A stretch of DNA of 64,000 nucleotides from Pseudomonadota bacterium (GTDB taxonomy: Bacteria; Pseudomonadota; Gammaproteobacteria; Legionellales; Legionellaceae): contig JAGVJN010000010.1 in the NCBI GenBank assembly GCA_020051095.1, positions 62,001-126,000 of the forward strand, given 5' to 3'. Within the stretch, counting starts at the first letter, position 1, and every line of letters starts with the position of its first letter. The position numbers were made by a program, and so were the translations under genes. Shown piece after piece: positions 38,156 through 48,371 of the stretch. The notes under the pieces were generated by a model that was given only the letters and a program-made list of their open reading frames with translations, made no database searches and was not told where the DNA came from.

Positions 38156-40927
38156 TTAACTATCCAAATTTTCAATATTAGCGAATTGCTGTCGAAGCTT
38201 TGTCAATGTCTGTTCTGTGTTGGAAAGCCGTTCTTTTTCTTTCATAATTACCTCAGCAGGTGCTTTTTTGACAAAGTTTGCATTCGACAGTTTGGTTGAT
38301 ACATCCTGTTTATCTTTCTCTAATTTTGCTATTTCTTTTTTTAGTCGAGCGAGCTCGGCGTCTCTATCTATTAACCCCGCCATTGGTATGAAAATTTCCA
38401 ATCCTTCAACGACGCCAGTTGCTGAGGGAGGGACGCTTTCATGTTTCTCAAGAAGGGTTATAGGGGAAACCTTGCTCATACTGATGAGTAGCTTCTGATG
38501 TTTATCTAATCGTTGTTTGTCTTTTTCGGATACATTACGGAGAATTAACGGAACCGATTTGCTTGGTGATATCCCCATTTCACTGCGGATGGTTCGAATG
38601 ACTTGGATGACCGTTTTAAGCCATTCAATTTCTTCTTCCGTTTCTGGCCGGATATATTCTGGATGAACAATTGGGTATTCGCTAATTGTAATACTCTCAA
38701 GGCTCTGGCTGGTGAATCGCTTAATTCGAAGCCAAATTTCTTCGGTAATGAACGGCATGATTGGGTGGAGTAATTTCAATATTTGATCCAACACATGGAT
38801 AAGTGTTCGTCTCGTTCCTCGTTTCATCGAGCCCAAAGCTTGGTCGTCTTGTAAGACGGGTTTGGATAGTTCTAAATACCAATCACAATACTCATGCCAT
38901 ACAAATTCATAAATGGCATTTGCAAGCAAATCAAAACGGTAACTTTCAAAATAGTGACGACATAAGGCGATGGTGTTTTGCAACCTTGACAATATCCACT
39001 GATCCGATGGGCTATATTGGAAGGGACCATCCCCTAAATCACCGCTTTCTTCATCGACATTCATTAAGGCGTATCGTGATGCATTCCACAATTTATTACA
39101 GAAGTTTCGGTAGCCAGCGACTCGATTGAGGTCAAAACGTAGATTTCGTCCGGTTGATGCCATTGAGCAAAACGTAAATCGCAACGCATCCGTACCATGT
39201 GCTTCAATGCCTTGGGGAAATTCCTTTTGTGTTGCCTTTATAATTTGTTTGCGGGTTGATTCCAACATCAAATTCGATGTGCGTTTTTCTAATAAATTAT
39301 CTAAACTGATGCCATAAATAATATCTAAAGGATCTAATACATTTCCTTTCGACTTAGACATCTTTTTCCCTTCGCTATCTCGAATTAAACCCGTGATGAG
39401 CACCTCTTTAAAAGGTACTTGGCCAGTAAATTTGAGCCCCATCATAATCATCCGGGCTACCCAGAAAAAGATAATATCAAACCCTGTTACTAAAACAGAT
39501 GTCGGATAAAATGTTGTAAGCTCTTCTGTTTGCTCAGGCCAACCTAAGGTTGAAAATGGCCAAAGGGCAGAGGAGAACCAGGTGTCTAAGACATCCTCAT
39601 CTTGCTTTAAGCTAATATCTTCATCGAGCTGATATTTATATCGAACATCGTTTTCACTACTACCAACATAAATATTTCCTTGATTGTCATACCAAGCAGG
39701 GATGCGATGTCCCCACCAGAGTTGACGAGAGATGCACCAATCTTCAATATTCTCCATCCATTGAAAATAGGTTTTACTCCAGTTTTCAGGGATAAATTTT
39801 ATCTCGCCTTGTTTGACTGCCTCAATTGCTGGTTTTGCCAAAGGTTCAACTTTCACATACCATTGCTCAGTTAGCAAAGGTTCAATTATGACATTGGATT
39901 TTTCTCCACGAGGCACTTTGATTTTGTATGGCTCTATTTTATTTAATAAACCTAGATCCTCAAGATCAGTCACAATATGTTCTCGAGCAATAAACCTATC
40001 CATTCCTTGATATTTGACAGGGGCATTTTTACTGATGGTTCCCTTTTTTGTCATGATTTTGATGACCGGCAGATCATGTCGTTTGCCGATTTCATGGTCA
40101 TTAAAATCATGGGCAGGGGTTATTTTAACGCACCCACTACCAAAATCTTGTTCCACGTATTCATCGGCAATAATGGGTATCGTTCGATCACATAAAGGGA
40201 GTTGAACATATTTCCCTATCAAGTGTTTGTATCGTTTATCATCTGGGTGTACGGCAACGGCTGTGTCACCAAGAAGTGTTTCGGGTCGAGTTGTTGCTAT
40301 CGTTAAATGGTCTTTGCTATCAACAATAGGGTAGTTGATATGCCACATGAAACCATCTTCTTCTTCTGATATCACCTCGAGGTCAGATATGGCTGTTCCT
40401 AATTTAGGATCCCAATTAACTAATCGCGTTCCTCGGTAAATAAGTCCTTCATCATAGAGCTGAATAAACACTTTTTGAACGGCCTCAGATAGCCCTTCGT
40501 CCATGGTAAATCGCTCGCGTCCCCAATCGACAGAAGCACCCATTTGACGCATTTGATCAGTAATTTTACCGCCGGATTCATTTTTCCATTGCCATACATA
40601 GTCTAGAAAGGTGTCTCTTGACATGTTTTTACGATTCAACCCTTCTTGTTCTAGGCGACGTTCGACAACCAATTGCGTTGAAATTCCAGCATGATCTGTT
40701 CCTGGCTGCCATAGTACTTTTTTGCCGTTCATGCGGTTATAGCGAGACAATGCATCCATGATTGTATATTGAAAGCCATGGCCCATGTGTAGACTGCCTG
40801 TTACGTTTGGTGGAGGTAGCATTATGCAAAATGATTCTCCATCACCTCTAGGCGAGAAATAATTTTTTTTCTCCCAGTTCTCATAACAACGGCGCTCTAT
40901 GTTATCAGGTGAGTAGGTTTTATCCAT
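38156..40927 (-). CDS. valS: Valyl-tRNA synthetase
   Basis: Charges tRNA-Val. The 923-residue class I synthetase has the HIGH-type motif NVTGSLHMGHGFQ near residue 40, the editing domain with TTRPETLLGDTAVAVHP, the KMSKSKGNVLDPLD motif, an anticodon-binding helical domain, and a C-terminal coiled coil (RDAELARLKKEIAKLEKDKQ). Length is normal for bacteria. It lies 66 bases downstream of an RND permease gene on the same strand and upstream of folB. Confidence 0.97.
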   Translation of the reverse strand: MDKTYSPDNIERRCYENWEKKNYFSPRGDGESFCIMLPPPNVTGSLHMGHGFQYTIMDALSRYNRMNGKKVLWQPGTDHAGISTQLVVERRLEQEGLNRKNMSRDTFLDYVWQWKNESGGKITDQMRQMGASVDWGRERFTMDEGLSEAVQKVFIQLYDEGLIYRGTRLVNWDPKLGTAISDLEVISEEEDGFMWHINYPIVDSKDHLTIATTRPETLLGDTAVAVHPDDKRYKHLIGKYVQLPLCDRTIPIIADEYVEQDFGSGCVKITPAHDFNDHEIGKRHDLPVIKIMTKKGTISKNAPVKYQGMDRFIAREHIVTDLEDLGLLNKIEPYKIKVPRGEKSNVIIEPLLTEQWYVKVEPLAKPAIEAVKQGEIKFIPENWSKTYFQWMENIEDWCISRQLWWGHRIPAWYDNQGNIYVGSSENDVRYKYQLDEDISLKQDEDVLDTWFSSALWPFSTLGWPEQTEELTTFYPTSVLVTGFDIIFFWVARMIMMGLKFTGQVPFKEVLITGLIRDSEGKKMSKSKGNVLDPLDIIYGISLDNLLEKRTSNLMLESTRKQIIKATQKEFPQGIEAHGTDALRFTFCSMASTGRNLRFDLNRVAGYRNFCNKLWNASRYALMNVDEESGDLGDGPFQYSPSDQWILSRLQNTIALCRHYFESYRFDLLANAIYEFVWHEYCDWYLELSKPVLQDDQALGSMKRGTRRTLIHVLDQILKLLHPIMPFITEEIWLRIKRFTSQSLESITISEYPIVHPEYIRPETEEEIEWLKTVIQVIRTIRSEMGISPSKSVPLILRNVSEKDKQRLDKHQKLLISMSKVSPITLLEKHESVPPSATGVVEGLEIFIPMAGLIDRDAELARLKKEIAKLEKDKQDVSTKLSNANFVKKAPAEVIMKEKERLSNTEQTLTKLRQQFANIENLDS

Positions 40928-40993
40928 GGCTATTTCTACTATCTATTAAAAGGGCCCATTCTATCAATAAACCCAGGAAAATTGAAGATTTCA

Positions 40994-43900
40994 TCAAACC
41001 AATTCAGTTTTACTTGCACGATGGTCTGCTGCGATATAGGTATACATGGTTGGAATGATAAACAATGTAAAGAGTGTTCCGATTAGTAAACCTGTTGAAA
41101 TCACTAGACCGATGTTAAAGCGACTTACCGCACCTGCACCAGAAGCCATCAACAATGGAACCACGCCAAATACCATGGCTGCGGTGGTCATCAGGATGGG
41201 CCTTAAGCGAATGGCAGCAGCCTCCTCGACTGCTTCCCTTTTCGAGAGGTTTTTTTCTTGCTGTAGGTGATTTGCAAAATCAACAATTAAAATCCCGTGC
41301 TTTGATATCAATCCTATCAGTGTAATTAAGCCAACTTGCGTGTAGATATTAATCGATGCTAAACCTAAGTTTAGTGGAATCAACGCGCCGCATATTGACA
41401 TGGGCACTGAGACTAATATGATTAGCGGATCGCGGAAACTTTCATATTGAGCGGATAAGACAAGATAAATAATTAATACCGCCATAAAAAAGGCAAATAA
41501 CAGCACATTTCCTTCTTGAACATATTGACGGGACTGACCACCATAATCCATGGTAAACCCTTTAGGTAATATCTTTTGGGATTGTTCTTGTAGATATTGT
41601 ATACCTTGTCCAAGGGTGACACCCGGCATCATAACACCCTGAATGGTGGCTGCATTTAACTGTTGAAAGTGACTAAGCTCATTGGGTTGGGTCTCTTGTT
41701 TAAGATTAACAACCGTTGATAAAGGTACCATCTGGCCGATGCTCGTCCTCATGTAGAGATCAGTTAATTGTTTTGGCGTTTGACGATACTTTCTATCCAG
41801 CTGCGGTATAACCTGGTAACTGCGTCCTAGCAGGTTAAAGTAGTTAACATAATTACCCGATAGGGCACTGGTTAGTGAGCTTCCAATTTGTCGCATATCA
41901 AGACCTAGATCGGATGCTTTTGAACGATTTATTTCAAATACTTGTTGAGGCTGATCAAATCGCAGGCTGTTATTTAAGAAAATAAACAAACCACTTTGTC
42001 TGGCTTTATTGATCAATTCATTGGATACATGATACAAGCTTTGAAAATCATTGGTTGTTTTAATAACAAACTGCAGAGGGGTGCCTTCACCTCCGCCAGG
42101 AAGTGGTGGTGGTATCACGGCAAAAGTATTAAGGCCAGCAACAGAGTCTAATTTGTGCTGGAGGGCTTCCTTTAAGGTAAACTGCGAGACCCTTTCACCC
42201 CAAGGTTTAAGCACCATGCCAGAAATAATGGGGGTACTATTAATAATAAAATGATTGACGGTTTCAGGGAAGCTTCGATAAATGGCATTGAACGTATCTG
42301 TAAATGTTTCGATGTAGTTGATAGATGCATATTGTGGTGCACTGCTTATCACGAAAAAGAAACCTTGATCTTCTTCAGGGGCTGTCTCGGACGGTGTTTT
42401 CAGGTAAAGATAAGGTAGAATAGCTAATACGACCACGGCTATGATAAGGACTTTCGAGCGGATATTGAGTACATTATCGAGCGTTCGTTTGTAGCGATGT
42501 TTCAATTTTTCAAATGTTCTATCGAGAAAAAGGACTAATTTTCCGCTTGTATCTTCCGTGGACAAAATTCGGGAACACATCATGGGGGATAACGTTAAGG
42601 CGATAACACCTGATATGATTACGGCAGAGGCTAAAGTAAACGCAAATTCTTTAAATAACGCCCCAGTTAGACCCGATAAAAATCCAATCGGCGCATATAC
42701 CGCAGCCAGTGTGATTGTCATAGCGATAATCGGTGTGGTAATTTCCCTTGCGCCAATTAAGGCGGCTTTGAAGGGGCTTAGTCCTTTTTCTATGTGGCGA
42801 TGAACATTTTCCACCACGACAATCGCATCATCGACGACTAACCCGATTGCTAAAACAAATGCAAGCAGCGTCAGTAGGTTGATAGAATAGCCTAAGGCGA
42901 GCATAAACGTACACACGCCAATGAGTGATAATGGGATCGTTACAATTGGGATGAGAACCGAACGAATGGATCCCAGAAATAGAAATATCACAATGACAAC
43001 AATGATTGCTGCTTCGCCAATCGTCCGCACAACTTCTCGAATAGAAGCACGAATAAATTCCGTTGCATCATAAACAACCATACCTGATAAAGCGTGAGGG
43101 AATTGCTTGACGATACTTGGAAACAAATCCTTGGCGTTTTTGATGACGGTGAGTGGGTTAGCGGAAGGCGTCGGGGTAAGTGCTATAAAAACAGCTTTTT
43201 TACCATTAAAACTAACACTGCTGTTATAATCTTGAGAACCCAATTTAACAGTCCCGATATCTCTTAAACGGATAATAGAATTTTCGTCACTTCTAACAAT
43301 TAATTTACTGAATGTTTCTGCATTATTAAGATCGGTTTTGGCTTTCAGACTGATTGCAACATACTGTCCTTTGGTTTTTCCTGCTGCTGTTAGAAAATTA
43401 TTATTAGCAAGAACCTGACTAACATCACTTGCATTGACCCCTAAAGCAGCCATTTTATCCGGATCAAGAAATATGCGCATTGAGTAGGTCTTACCGCCTA
43501 GAATATCTGCTGAAGCAATACCATCGACCGTTTCTAATTGGGGTTGAACCACGCGGATAGCATAGTCAGTAATTTGTTCTGGTGTTAATTCAACACTATC
43601 CAAGCTGATATACATGAGTGGGGTAGACATATCCGATTTTTTGATAATAACCGGCCGCTGTGATTCGGGAGGAAGTTGATTTAATGTTTGTTGAACTTTA
43701 GACATGACATCAGTGAAAGCAATTTGCGGGTCAAAATTTAATTTGATGTTCAACGTGATAGTGCTAAGTCCTTGGATGCTTGAGGAGGTCATATAGTCTA
43801 CCCCTTCAGCGCTGGCGACAGCGGCTTCAAGGGGGGTTGTAATAAATCCGGCTATTATTTCAGCATCGGCTCCGGGATAACTGGTTGTAATGGTAATGAC

Positions 43901-44029
43901 AGTGTTATTCATACGCGGAAATTGTCGAATTTCCATCGTACCAATCGAATTCAAACCAAAGAGTAGAATCAGTAAACTAATTACAATTGATAATACCGGT
44001 CTTTTAATGAATATATCTGTTAATTTCAT
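40994..44029 (-). CDS. RND (HAE1) efflux permease, second system
   Basis: A 1011-residue proton-driven RND pump, distinct from the one at 9153-12347. FIKRPVLSIVISLLILLFG begins the first helix. LAIGLVVDDAIVVVENV carries the relay aspartates. PPPLPGGGEGTPLQFVI and the C-terminal GTLFTLFIIPTMYTYIA are typical. It looks like the MexF/MdtB-like branch, shorter than AcrB. Its partner adaptor ends 11 bases upstream. No outer-membrane channel gene is adjacent, so it may share the channel of the first system. Confidence 0.94.
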   Translation of the reverse strand: MKLTDIFIKRPVLSIVISLLILLFGLNSIGTMEIRQFPRMNNTVITITTSYPGADAEIIAGFITTPLEAAVASAEGVDYMTSSSIQGLSTITLNIKLNFDPQIAFTDVMSKVQQTLNQLPPESQRPVIIKKSDMSTPLMYISLDSVELTPEQITDYAIRVVQPQLETVDGIASADILGGKTYSMRIFLDPDKMAALGVNASDVSQVLANNNFLTAAGKTKGQYVAISLKAKTDLNNAETFSKLIVRSDENSIIRLRDIGTVKLGSQDYNSSVSFNGKKAVFIALTPTPSANPLTVIKNAKDLFPSIVKQFPHALSGMVVYDATEFIRASIREVVRTIGEAAIIVVIVIFLFLGSIRSVLIPIVTIPLSLIGVCTFMLALGYSINLLTLLAFVLAIGLVVDDAIVVVENVHRHIEKGLSPFKAALIGAREITTPIIAMTITLAAVYAPIGFLSGLTGALFKEFAFTLASAVIISGVIALTLSPMMCSRILSTEDTSGKLVLFLDRTFEKLKHRYKRTLDNVLNIRSKVLIIAVVVLAILPYLYLKTPSETAPEEDQGFFFVISSAPQYASINYIETFTDTFNAIYRSFPETVNHFIINSTPIISGMVLKPWGERVSQFTLKEALQHKLDSVAGLNTFAVIPPPLPGGGEGTPLQFVIKTTNDFQSLYHVSNELINKARQSGLFIFLNNSLRFDQPQQVFEINRSKASDLGLDMRQIGSSLTSALSGNYVNYFNLLGRSYQVIPQLDRKYRQTPKQLTDLYMRTSIGQMVPLSTVVNLKQETQPNELSHFQQLNAATIQGVMMPGVTLGQGIQYLQEQSQKILPKGFTMDYGGQSRQYVQEGNVLLFAFFMAVLIIYLVLSAQYESFRDPLIILVSVPMSICGALIPLNLGLASINIYTQVGLITLIGLISKHGILIVDFANHLQQEKNLSKREAVEEAAAIRLRPILMTTAAMVFGVVPLLMASGAGAVSRFNIGLVISTGLLIGTLFTLFIIPTMYTYIAADHRASKTELV

Positions 44030-44040
44030 GGTTTAATGCT

Positions 44041-45339
44041 TTATTCACCTAACTTGTCAATGTCTTTAACATCAGGCATTTTAACGGAATTGTTAATTTT
44101 TACGCGCGAACCATTTTGAAGCTTAAGTTGTCCTGAACTGACGACTTCATCACCTGGTTTTAGTCCATGGGTGATGACAATATGATTGCCTTGTTGTTCG
44201 CCTGTGCGTACAAAGGTTTGTTGGACATATAATTCGGGCTCACCGTCTTTTTGTTTTGAAGGACGCTGTTTTATGACATACACAGAGTCACCGTAGAGAC
44301 TATAGGCTATCGCAGTGGCTGGTAAAACGATTTGATTGGGAATCACTGGCTGAACCACCTCAATACTCGCAAACATACCTGGAATAAAACTAAAATTGGA
44401 GACATTCTGCTGTTCGTTTTTTTGAGATTGACAGTTAACAATGACTCGGTCACTGCCGGGCTCTTTTTTAGCACTAACCATGGGAGACTTTAATGGGTTC
44501 TTAAGTGCATTGGTGGGGCAATTGGGAATAGTTGCTTGGACTCTGATATTATGTGTTCTGATATCCACCTTAGAATTGATAGCAGAAATTTTGCCAACGA
44601 AAAGCAAGTCTGGGTATTCGCTGACATGGAATCGGATAGGCTGACCAACCCGTATTTTGTTTAATTGTTGTTCAGGTAGGTAAAACTCTAAGAATAAGGG
44701 ATCTAATGACTGGAGAGTAACAATCGCTGTTTGTCCTGGCGAGATATATTGGCCGAGGTTGATAAGACGAATACCTAATTTCCCTGTGAAAGGTGCGGTA
44801 ATGTGTTTTTGTTGAATTTGGGCTCTAATTTTTTCAACATTGGCCTGGGCTTGATCGAGATTTGCACGTGCTTCATCGACATTGGAACTTGGTGCCGCAC
44901 CTTTTCTGAAAAGTTTGTCTTGACGATCAAAACTCAGCTTTTTTAAATCAAGTTCTGCTAAATTAAATTTCAATTGTGCTTGTTCGACGCTATCATCGAT
45001 TGTAATCAGAGGCTGATTTTTTTTGACATTTTGGCCGGATTGAAAATGGATTTCTCGAACATTCCCACTGGCTTCTGAGTTAACATCCACACCATACTGG
45101 GCATTGATATTACCGACAGCATCTAAGGATGGATGCCAATCCATTTGTTTTGCTTTTACCGTTGATATTGTCGCAGGCGGGGGTTGAAATCCTTCGAAAA
45201 ATTTCTTAATCGCATAATCTTTAATAATATTAAATGCAACTAGTGCTATAAATACGAAGAGAATTAAGCCGAATACAATTTTGCCGCGTATGGTCATAAA
45301 GGGATTGGTTTTAGAAAAATAATCATTTGAATATACCAT
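44041..45339 (-). CDS. RND periplasmic adaptor, second system, with a cysteine-containing insert
   Basis: Membrane fusion protein for the pump downstream. The N-terminus holds one membrane segment (IVFGLILFVFIALVAFNII), followed by the lipoyl half NVREIHFQSGQNVKKNQPL, an alpha-hairpin, and the second half HITAPFTGKLGIRLINLGQYI. In the beta-barrel, between NIRVQATIPN and FIPGMFASIEVV, there is an extra stretch of about 35-40 residues with two Cys that most adaptors lack. The start is uncertain: ATG 45339 (432 residues) is used here, ATG 45297 (418 residues) is also possible, and neither has a good ribosome site. Confidence 0.9.
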   Translation of the reverse strand: MVYSNDYFSKTNPFMTIRGKIVFGLILFVFIALVAFNIIKDYAIKKFFEGFQPPPATISTVKAKQMDWHPSLDAVGNINAQYGVDVNSEASGNVREIHFQSGQNVKKNQPLITIDDSVEQAQLKFNLAELDLKKLSFDRQDKLFRKGAAPSSNVDEARANLDQAQANVEKIRAQIQQKHITAPFTGKLGIRLINLGQYISPGQTAIVTLQSLDPLFLEFYLPEQQLNKIRVGQPIRFHVSEYPDLLFVGKISAINSKVDIRTHNIRVQATIPNCPTNALKNPLKSPMVSAKKEPGSDRVIVNCQSQKNEQQNVSNFSFIPGMFASIEVVQPVIPNQIVLPATAIAYSLYGDSVYVIKQRPSKQKDGEPELYVQQTFVRTGEQQGNHIVITHGLKPGDEVVSSGQLKLQNGSRVKINNSVKMPDVKDIDKLGE

Positions 45340-45467
45340 ATCAAATAGCAATACCCAAGAAACTTATTTATGCGTTTTCTGGCTGTGTGGTGAGTTAAAA
45401 AATAGTTATTCCTTGATGAAAGGAAATATGGTAGTATGCACTTTTTTAGTCCATGGCGGTTGTCGAT

Positions 45468-45878
45468 ATGAAAAAAGTACTGGTTCTTATTTTAGTTTTA
45501 TCAAGCACGTTTATTTTTGCGGGTAACCGACATTTTTATCCCGCCAAACAAGGAAGCGATCAAATCAAATCACAACAGAATACGACGAAATTACCAGGGT
45601 ATTGTGAAATTGAGGTCATCAACCCCTCCAGTTTACCTGTCCATATCGAAGGTCAATACCTTGATGGAGAGTTTTTACAACCGTTTGATATGTATCCACA
45701 TCAAACTAACCAATACATTGTTTTATATTATTTCGGTTGCATGCCTGGTATGAATTTGACTATTTCGGGCTTCGATGGATATGTCTATTTAGATGGTTAT
45801 GTTTCAGTTAATTCATCAATCATTATTCCTGAAAGAATGATGGGCAAAACAGTGAAGGCAAAAGTAAATAATAAATAG
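45468..45878 (+). CDS. Small secreted protein of unknown function
   Basis: Unrecognised, about 136 residues from the ATG at 45468. The signal peptide is hydrophobic with cleavage near IFA-GN. The mature part is rich in beta-strand-forming residues, with many Tyr and two Cys (CEIEVINPS and FGCMPGMNL) that could form a disulfide. An upstream GTG or ATG would only add a few polar residues before the signal. It is divergent from the adaptor gene, with about 130 bases between. Base composition is like the neighbours. Confidence 0.75.
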   Translation: MKKVLVLILVLSSTFIFAGNRHFYPAKQGSDQIKSQQNTTKLPGYCEIEVINPSSLPVHIEGQYLDGEFLQPFDMYPHQTNQYIVLYYFGCMPGMNLTISGFDGYVYLDGYVSVNSSIIIPERMMGKTVKAKVNNK

Positions 45879-45968
45879 GATGGTTTCTTTAATCTGAATT
45901 GGTTGCCCTGTGTTCATACAACATGATTTTAACTAACCCATATGGATATCATTTTTAAGAGGTTTTCC

Positions 45969-46619
45969 ATGGTAAAATATTTGCGAGTTCTCCTTGTAGG
46001 ACTATCAGCCGCTGCTATCGTGACCGGTTGTGAAATGATGACTGACGAGATGTTCTATCATATAGAACCACCAAACCGTCATGATCACCCTTTGCCGCCT
46101 AATCATCATGGCAAAAGGGTGGATGGTCAGCATCATCGTCGAAATGAAAATAGCCAACGAGTTGTGGTTGTACCGAGTCCTGCGAATCGTCATGGTCGAG
46201 TAGTGGTTAACCCACCTGCCGCTCCTCAGACACATGGTCGGGTAGCTGTTAACCCACCTGCCGCTCCTCAGACACATGGTCGGGTAGCTGTTAACCCACC
46301 TGCCGCTCCTCAAACTCATGGTCGGGCAGCTGTTAATCCACCTGCCGCTCCTCAAACTCATGGTCAGGCAGCCGTTAATCCATCTCCAGCTCCTCAAACT
46401 CATGGTCGTGCAGCTGTTAATCCATCTCCAGCTCCTCAAACTCATGGGCGAGTTGCGGTGAATCCACCCTCAGGTCCTCAGTCTCATGGCCGCGCGACGC
46501 TTGATTCAAATCGCAAAAAGCCAAATGAACAATTGGAAAAGGAGCGTCATGCTGCGCAATCAGCTAATGGTACGATCGTTGCTAAATCCAGGGTAAATGC
46601 ACTGACAAATAATTATTAA
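45969..46619 (+). CDS. Repeat-containing lipoprotein (14-residue HGRxAVNPPxAPQT repeat)
   Basis: An exported lipoprotein of about 216 residues from the ATG at 45969, which has AGAGG 5 bases upstream. An upstream ATG at 45942 is less likely. The lipobox is IVTGC, giving an acylated Cys near residue 21. A His- and Pro-rich stretch follows, then seven tandem 14-residue units near HGRVAVNPPAAPQT plus a partial eighth, and a charged tail. The proline-rich repeat probably forms an extended spacer from the outer membrane. I know no named family. The repeat is nearly perfect in its DNA, so copy number may vary between strains. Confidence 0.8.
   Translation: MVKYLRVLLVGLSAAAIVTGCEMMTDEMFYHIEPPNRHDHPLPPNHHGKRVDGQHHRRNENSQRVVVVPSPANRHGRVVVNPPAAPQTHGRVAVNPPAAPQTHGRVAVNPPAAPQTHGRAAVNPPAAPQTHGQAAVNPSPAPQTHGRAAVNPSPAPQTHGRVAVNPPSGPQSHGRATLDSNRKKPNEQLEKERHAAQSANGTIVAKSRVNALTNNY
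46191..46484 (+). repeat. Seven tandem 42-bp units inside the repeat lipoprotein gene
   Basis: Units start at 46191, 46233, 46275, 46317, 46359, 46401 and 46443, each beginning with CATGG, and a partial copy follows at 46485. The second and third units are almost identical, the outer ones more diverged, as expected for recent amplification in the middle. The unit length keeps the reading frame. Confidence 0.95.
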
Positions 46620-46640
46620 TCCTATTGAATCCATTGGTTA

Positions 46641-46669
46641 CCTCCTTCCCCTGGGCTGGGGAGGGGGGA
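46641..46669. repeat. GC-rich hairpin downstream of the repeat lipoprotein gene
   Basis: Imperfect inverted repeat with arms close to CCTTCCCC and GGGGAGGGG, 21 bases after the stop. It lacks a T-run. It may be a terminator remnant or a short relative of the REP-like element at 52286, sharing only the C-rich/G-rich stem. Confidence 0.4.
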
Positions 46670-46724
46670 AATAAATGTGTTGTCCAATATGCTGTCATTA
46701 TCTTCACTAATTCATCTGTTTAAT

Positions 46725-46752
46725 TTGAAGTTTTTTAGGTATGTGATACACT
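46725..46752 (+). promoter_or_regulatory. Candidate promoter of the BON lipoprotein gene
   Basis: TTGAAG (46725-46730) and TACACT (46747-46752) with a 16-base spacer, 36 bases before the ATG. It could also feed the glyA operon, which starts 11 bases after the BON gene. Confidence 0.4.
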
Positions 46753-46788
46753 GATTTCAATTTGTCGTTAAGTTGAGGATTTTGCTTC

Positions 46789-47103
46789 ATGAAATTAACG
46801 AAGTGGCTATATTTTGTTGCTGTCATCTGTTTTGTTGTCGCTTGCGCTGCAACACCCACCTCTGAAAGTACGGGCGAATACCTTGATAGTTCTGCTATAA
46901 CAGCTAAAATTAAAGCAAAGCTTGTAGATAAACTTGGTACGAAAGGGTTTTCAATCAAAGTAAAAACCTATAAAGATCAGGTCCAGTTGAGTGGTTTTGT
47001 CAGCAGTAATCGCACCAAAATGATAGCAGGGCAAATTGCCGAGTCAGTTGGAGATGTCCACACAGTTCGCAATGATATCATTGTTAAGTCCTCAATCGAG
47101 TAA
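46789..47103 (+). CDS. BON-domain lipoprotein
   Basis: A 104-residue envelope lipoprotein: lipobox FVVAC puts the acylated Cys at residue 19. One BON domain covers about residues 35-101, with [29 protein letters not shown] and [15 protein letters not shown] matching the OsmY/DolP-type alpha-beta fold that binds phospholipid membranes. E. coli DolP has two such domains, this has one. It lies 11 bases before glyA. A role in envelope integrity is an inference from the family. Confidence 0.9.
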   Translation: MKLTKWLYFVAVICFVVACAATPTSESTGEYLDSSAITAKIKAKLVDKLGTKGFSIKVKTYKDQVQLSGFVSSNRTKMIAGQIAESVGDVHTVRNDIIVKSSIE

Positions 47104-47114
47104 AGGATAGTGTT

Positions 47115-48365
47115 ATGAATCAGAATCAGATACTTGCAGAGTTTGATCCCCAGTTATGGAAGGCAATTTCCGGCGAGTTACAACGCCAAGAAGATCATAT
47201 TGAACTGATTGCTTCAGAAAACTATGCAAGCCTTAGGGTATTGGCTGCGCAAGGATCTGTGTTAACGAATAAATACGCGGAAGGATATCCTGGTAAACGC
47301 TATTACGGCGGTTGTGAGTATGTGGATATTGCTGAAGAATTGGCAATAGAAAGAGCAAAAAAATTATTTAATGCAGACTATGTGAATGTACAGCCACATT
47401 CCGGCTCTCAAGCGAATGAAGCGGTCATGCTTGCTCTACTCAAACCTGGCGATAAAATTTTAGGAATGGCCTTACCCCATGGCGGTCATTTAAGTCATGG
47501 TTCAAAAGTTAACTTTTCCGGTAAAATATATCAATCGGTTGAATATGGTATTGATGCTGAAACAGGTTTAATCGATTATGATGCTTTAGAACAATTGGCT
47601 CTTAAAGAGAAGCCTAAGATGATCATTGCTGGGTTCTCTGCCTACTCTCAAATTTTAGATTGGGTCCGATTCCGTGAAATTGCAGACAAGGTGGGTGCCT
47701 ATTTACTTGCTGATATTGCACATGTTGCCGGGTTAATTGCTGCTGGACTATATCCTTCCCCTGTGCCTTATGCGGATATTGTTACCACAACTACCCATAA
47801 AACATTACGTGGGCCTCGTGGAGGAATGATCTTAGCTCGCAAAAATGAAGACCTTTGTAAAAAAATTAACTCAGCTGTGTTTCCCGGTACCCAGGGGGGA
47901 CCATTGATGCATGTTATTGCGGCAAAAGCTGTCGCTTTCCAAGAAGCTTTGCAAGAATCATTTATCGCTTATCAGAAACAAGTTTTACTCAATGCGAAGG
48001 TTATGGCTGAAACGTTACAATCACGAGGTTTGGATATTGTTTCACATGGCACAGAAAATCACCTGGTCTTAGTGAGTCTAATTAGTAAAGACATAACCGG
48101 TAAAGAAGCCGACGAAAAGTTGGGGCAGGCAAATATCACTGTGAATAAAAATTCTGTGCCAAATGATCCACGTTCTCCCTTTGTGACCAGTGGATTGCGT
48201 CTAGGTACGCCTGCTGTGACGACAAGAGGTTTTAAAGAGAAAGAAATTCAAACCCTGTCACACTGGATTGTTGATGTGATTGACAACATTCAAGATGAAG
48301 CTGTCATTAATCGAATCCGAAAAGATGTGATAGCGTTATGCAAATCTTTTCCAGTGTATGCATAG
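47115..48365 (+). CDS. glyA: Serine hydroxymethyltransferase
   Basis: PLP enzyme interconverting serine and glycine with transfer of a one-carbon unit to tetrahydrofolate. The 416-residue protein has [32 protein letters not shown], the PLP lysine in [14 protein letters not shown], and [18 protein letters not shown]. It is complete and of normal length. GGATAG precedes the ATG. It begins a tight run of genes (glyA, nrdR, nusB, thiL, pgpA) in which gaps are 11 bases or less. Confidence 0.98.
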   Translation: MNQNQILAEFDPQLWKAISGELQRQEDHIELIASENYASLRVLAAQGSVLTNKYAEGYPGKRYYGGCEYVDIAEELAIERAKKLFNADYVNVQPHSGSQANEAVMLALLKPGDKILGMALPHGGHLSHGSKVNFSGKIYQSVEYGIDAETGLIDYDALEQLALKEKPKMIIAGFSAYSQILDWVRFREIADKVGAYLLADIAHVAGLIAAGLYPSPVPYADIVTTTTHKTLRGPRGGMILARKNEDLCKKINSAVFPGTQGGPLMHVIAAKAVAFQEALQESFIAYQKQVLLNAKVMAETLQSRGLDIVSHGTENHLVLVSLISKDITGKEADEKLGQANITVNKNSVPNDPRSPFVTSGLRLGTPAVTTRGFKEKEIQTLSHWIVDVIDNIQDEAVINRIRKDVIALCKSFPVYA

Positions 48366-48371
48366 ACGATT

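Noticed and set aside
46005-46445. Long open frame on the minus strand across the 42-bp repeats
   Set aside because: It is the antisense of the repeat lipoprotein and stays open only because the 42-bp unit has no stop in that frame. It has no ribosome site or signal.
46191-46484. CRISPR-like regular repeats
   Set aside because: Units are directly adjacent without spacers, are in frame and lie in a coding gene, so they are a coding tandem repeat.
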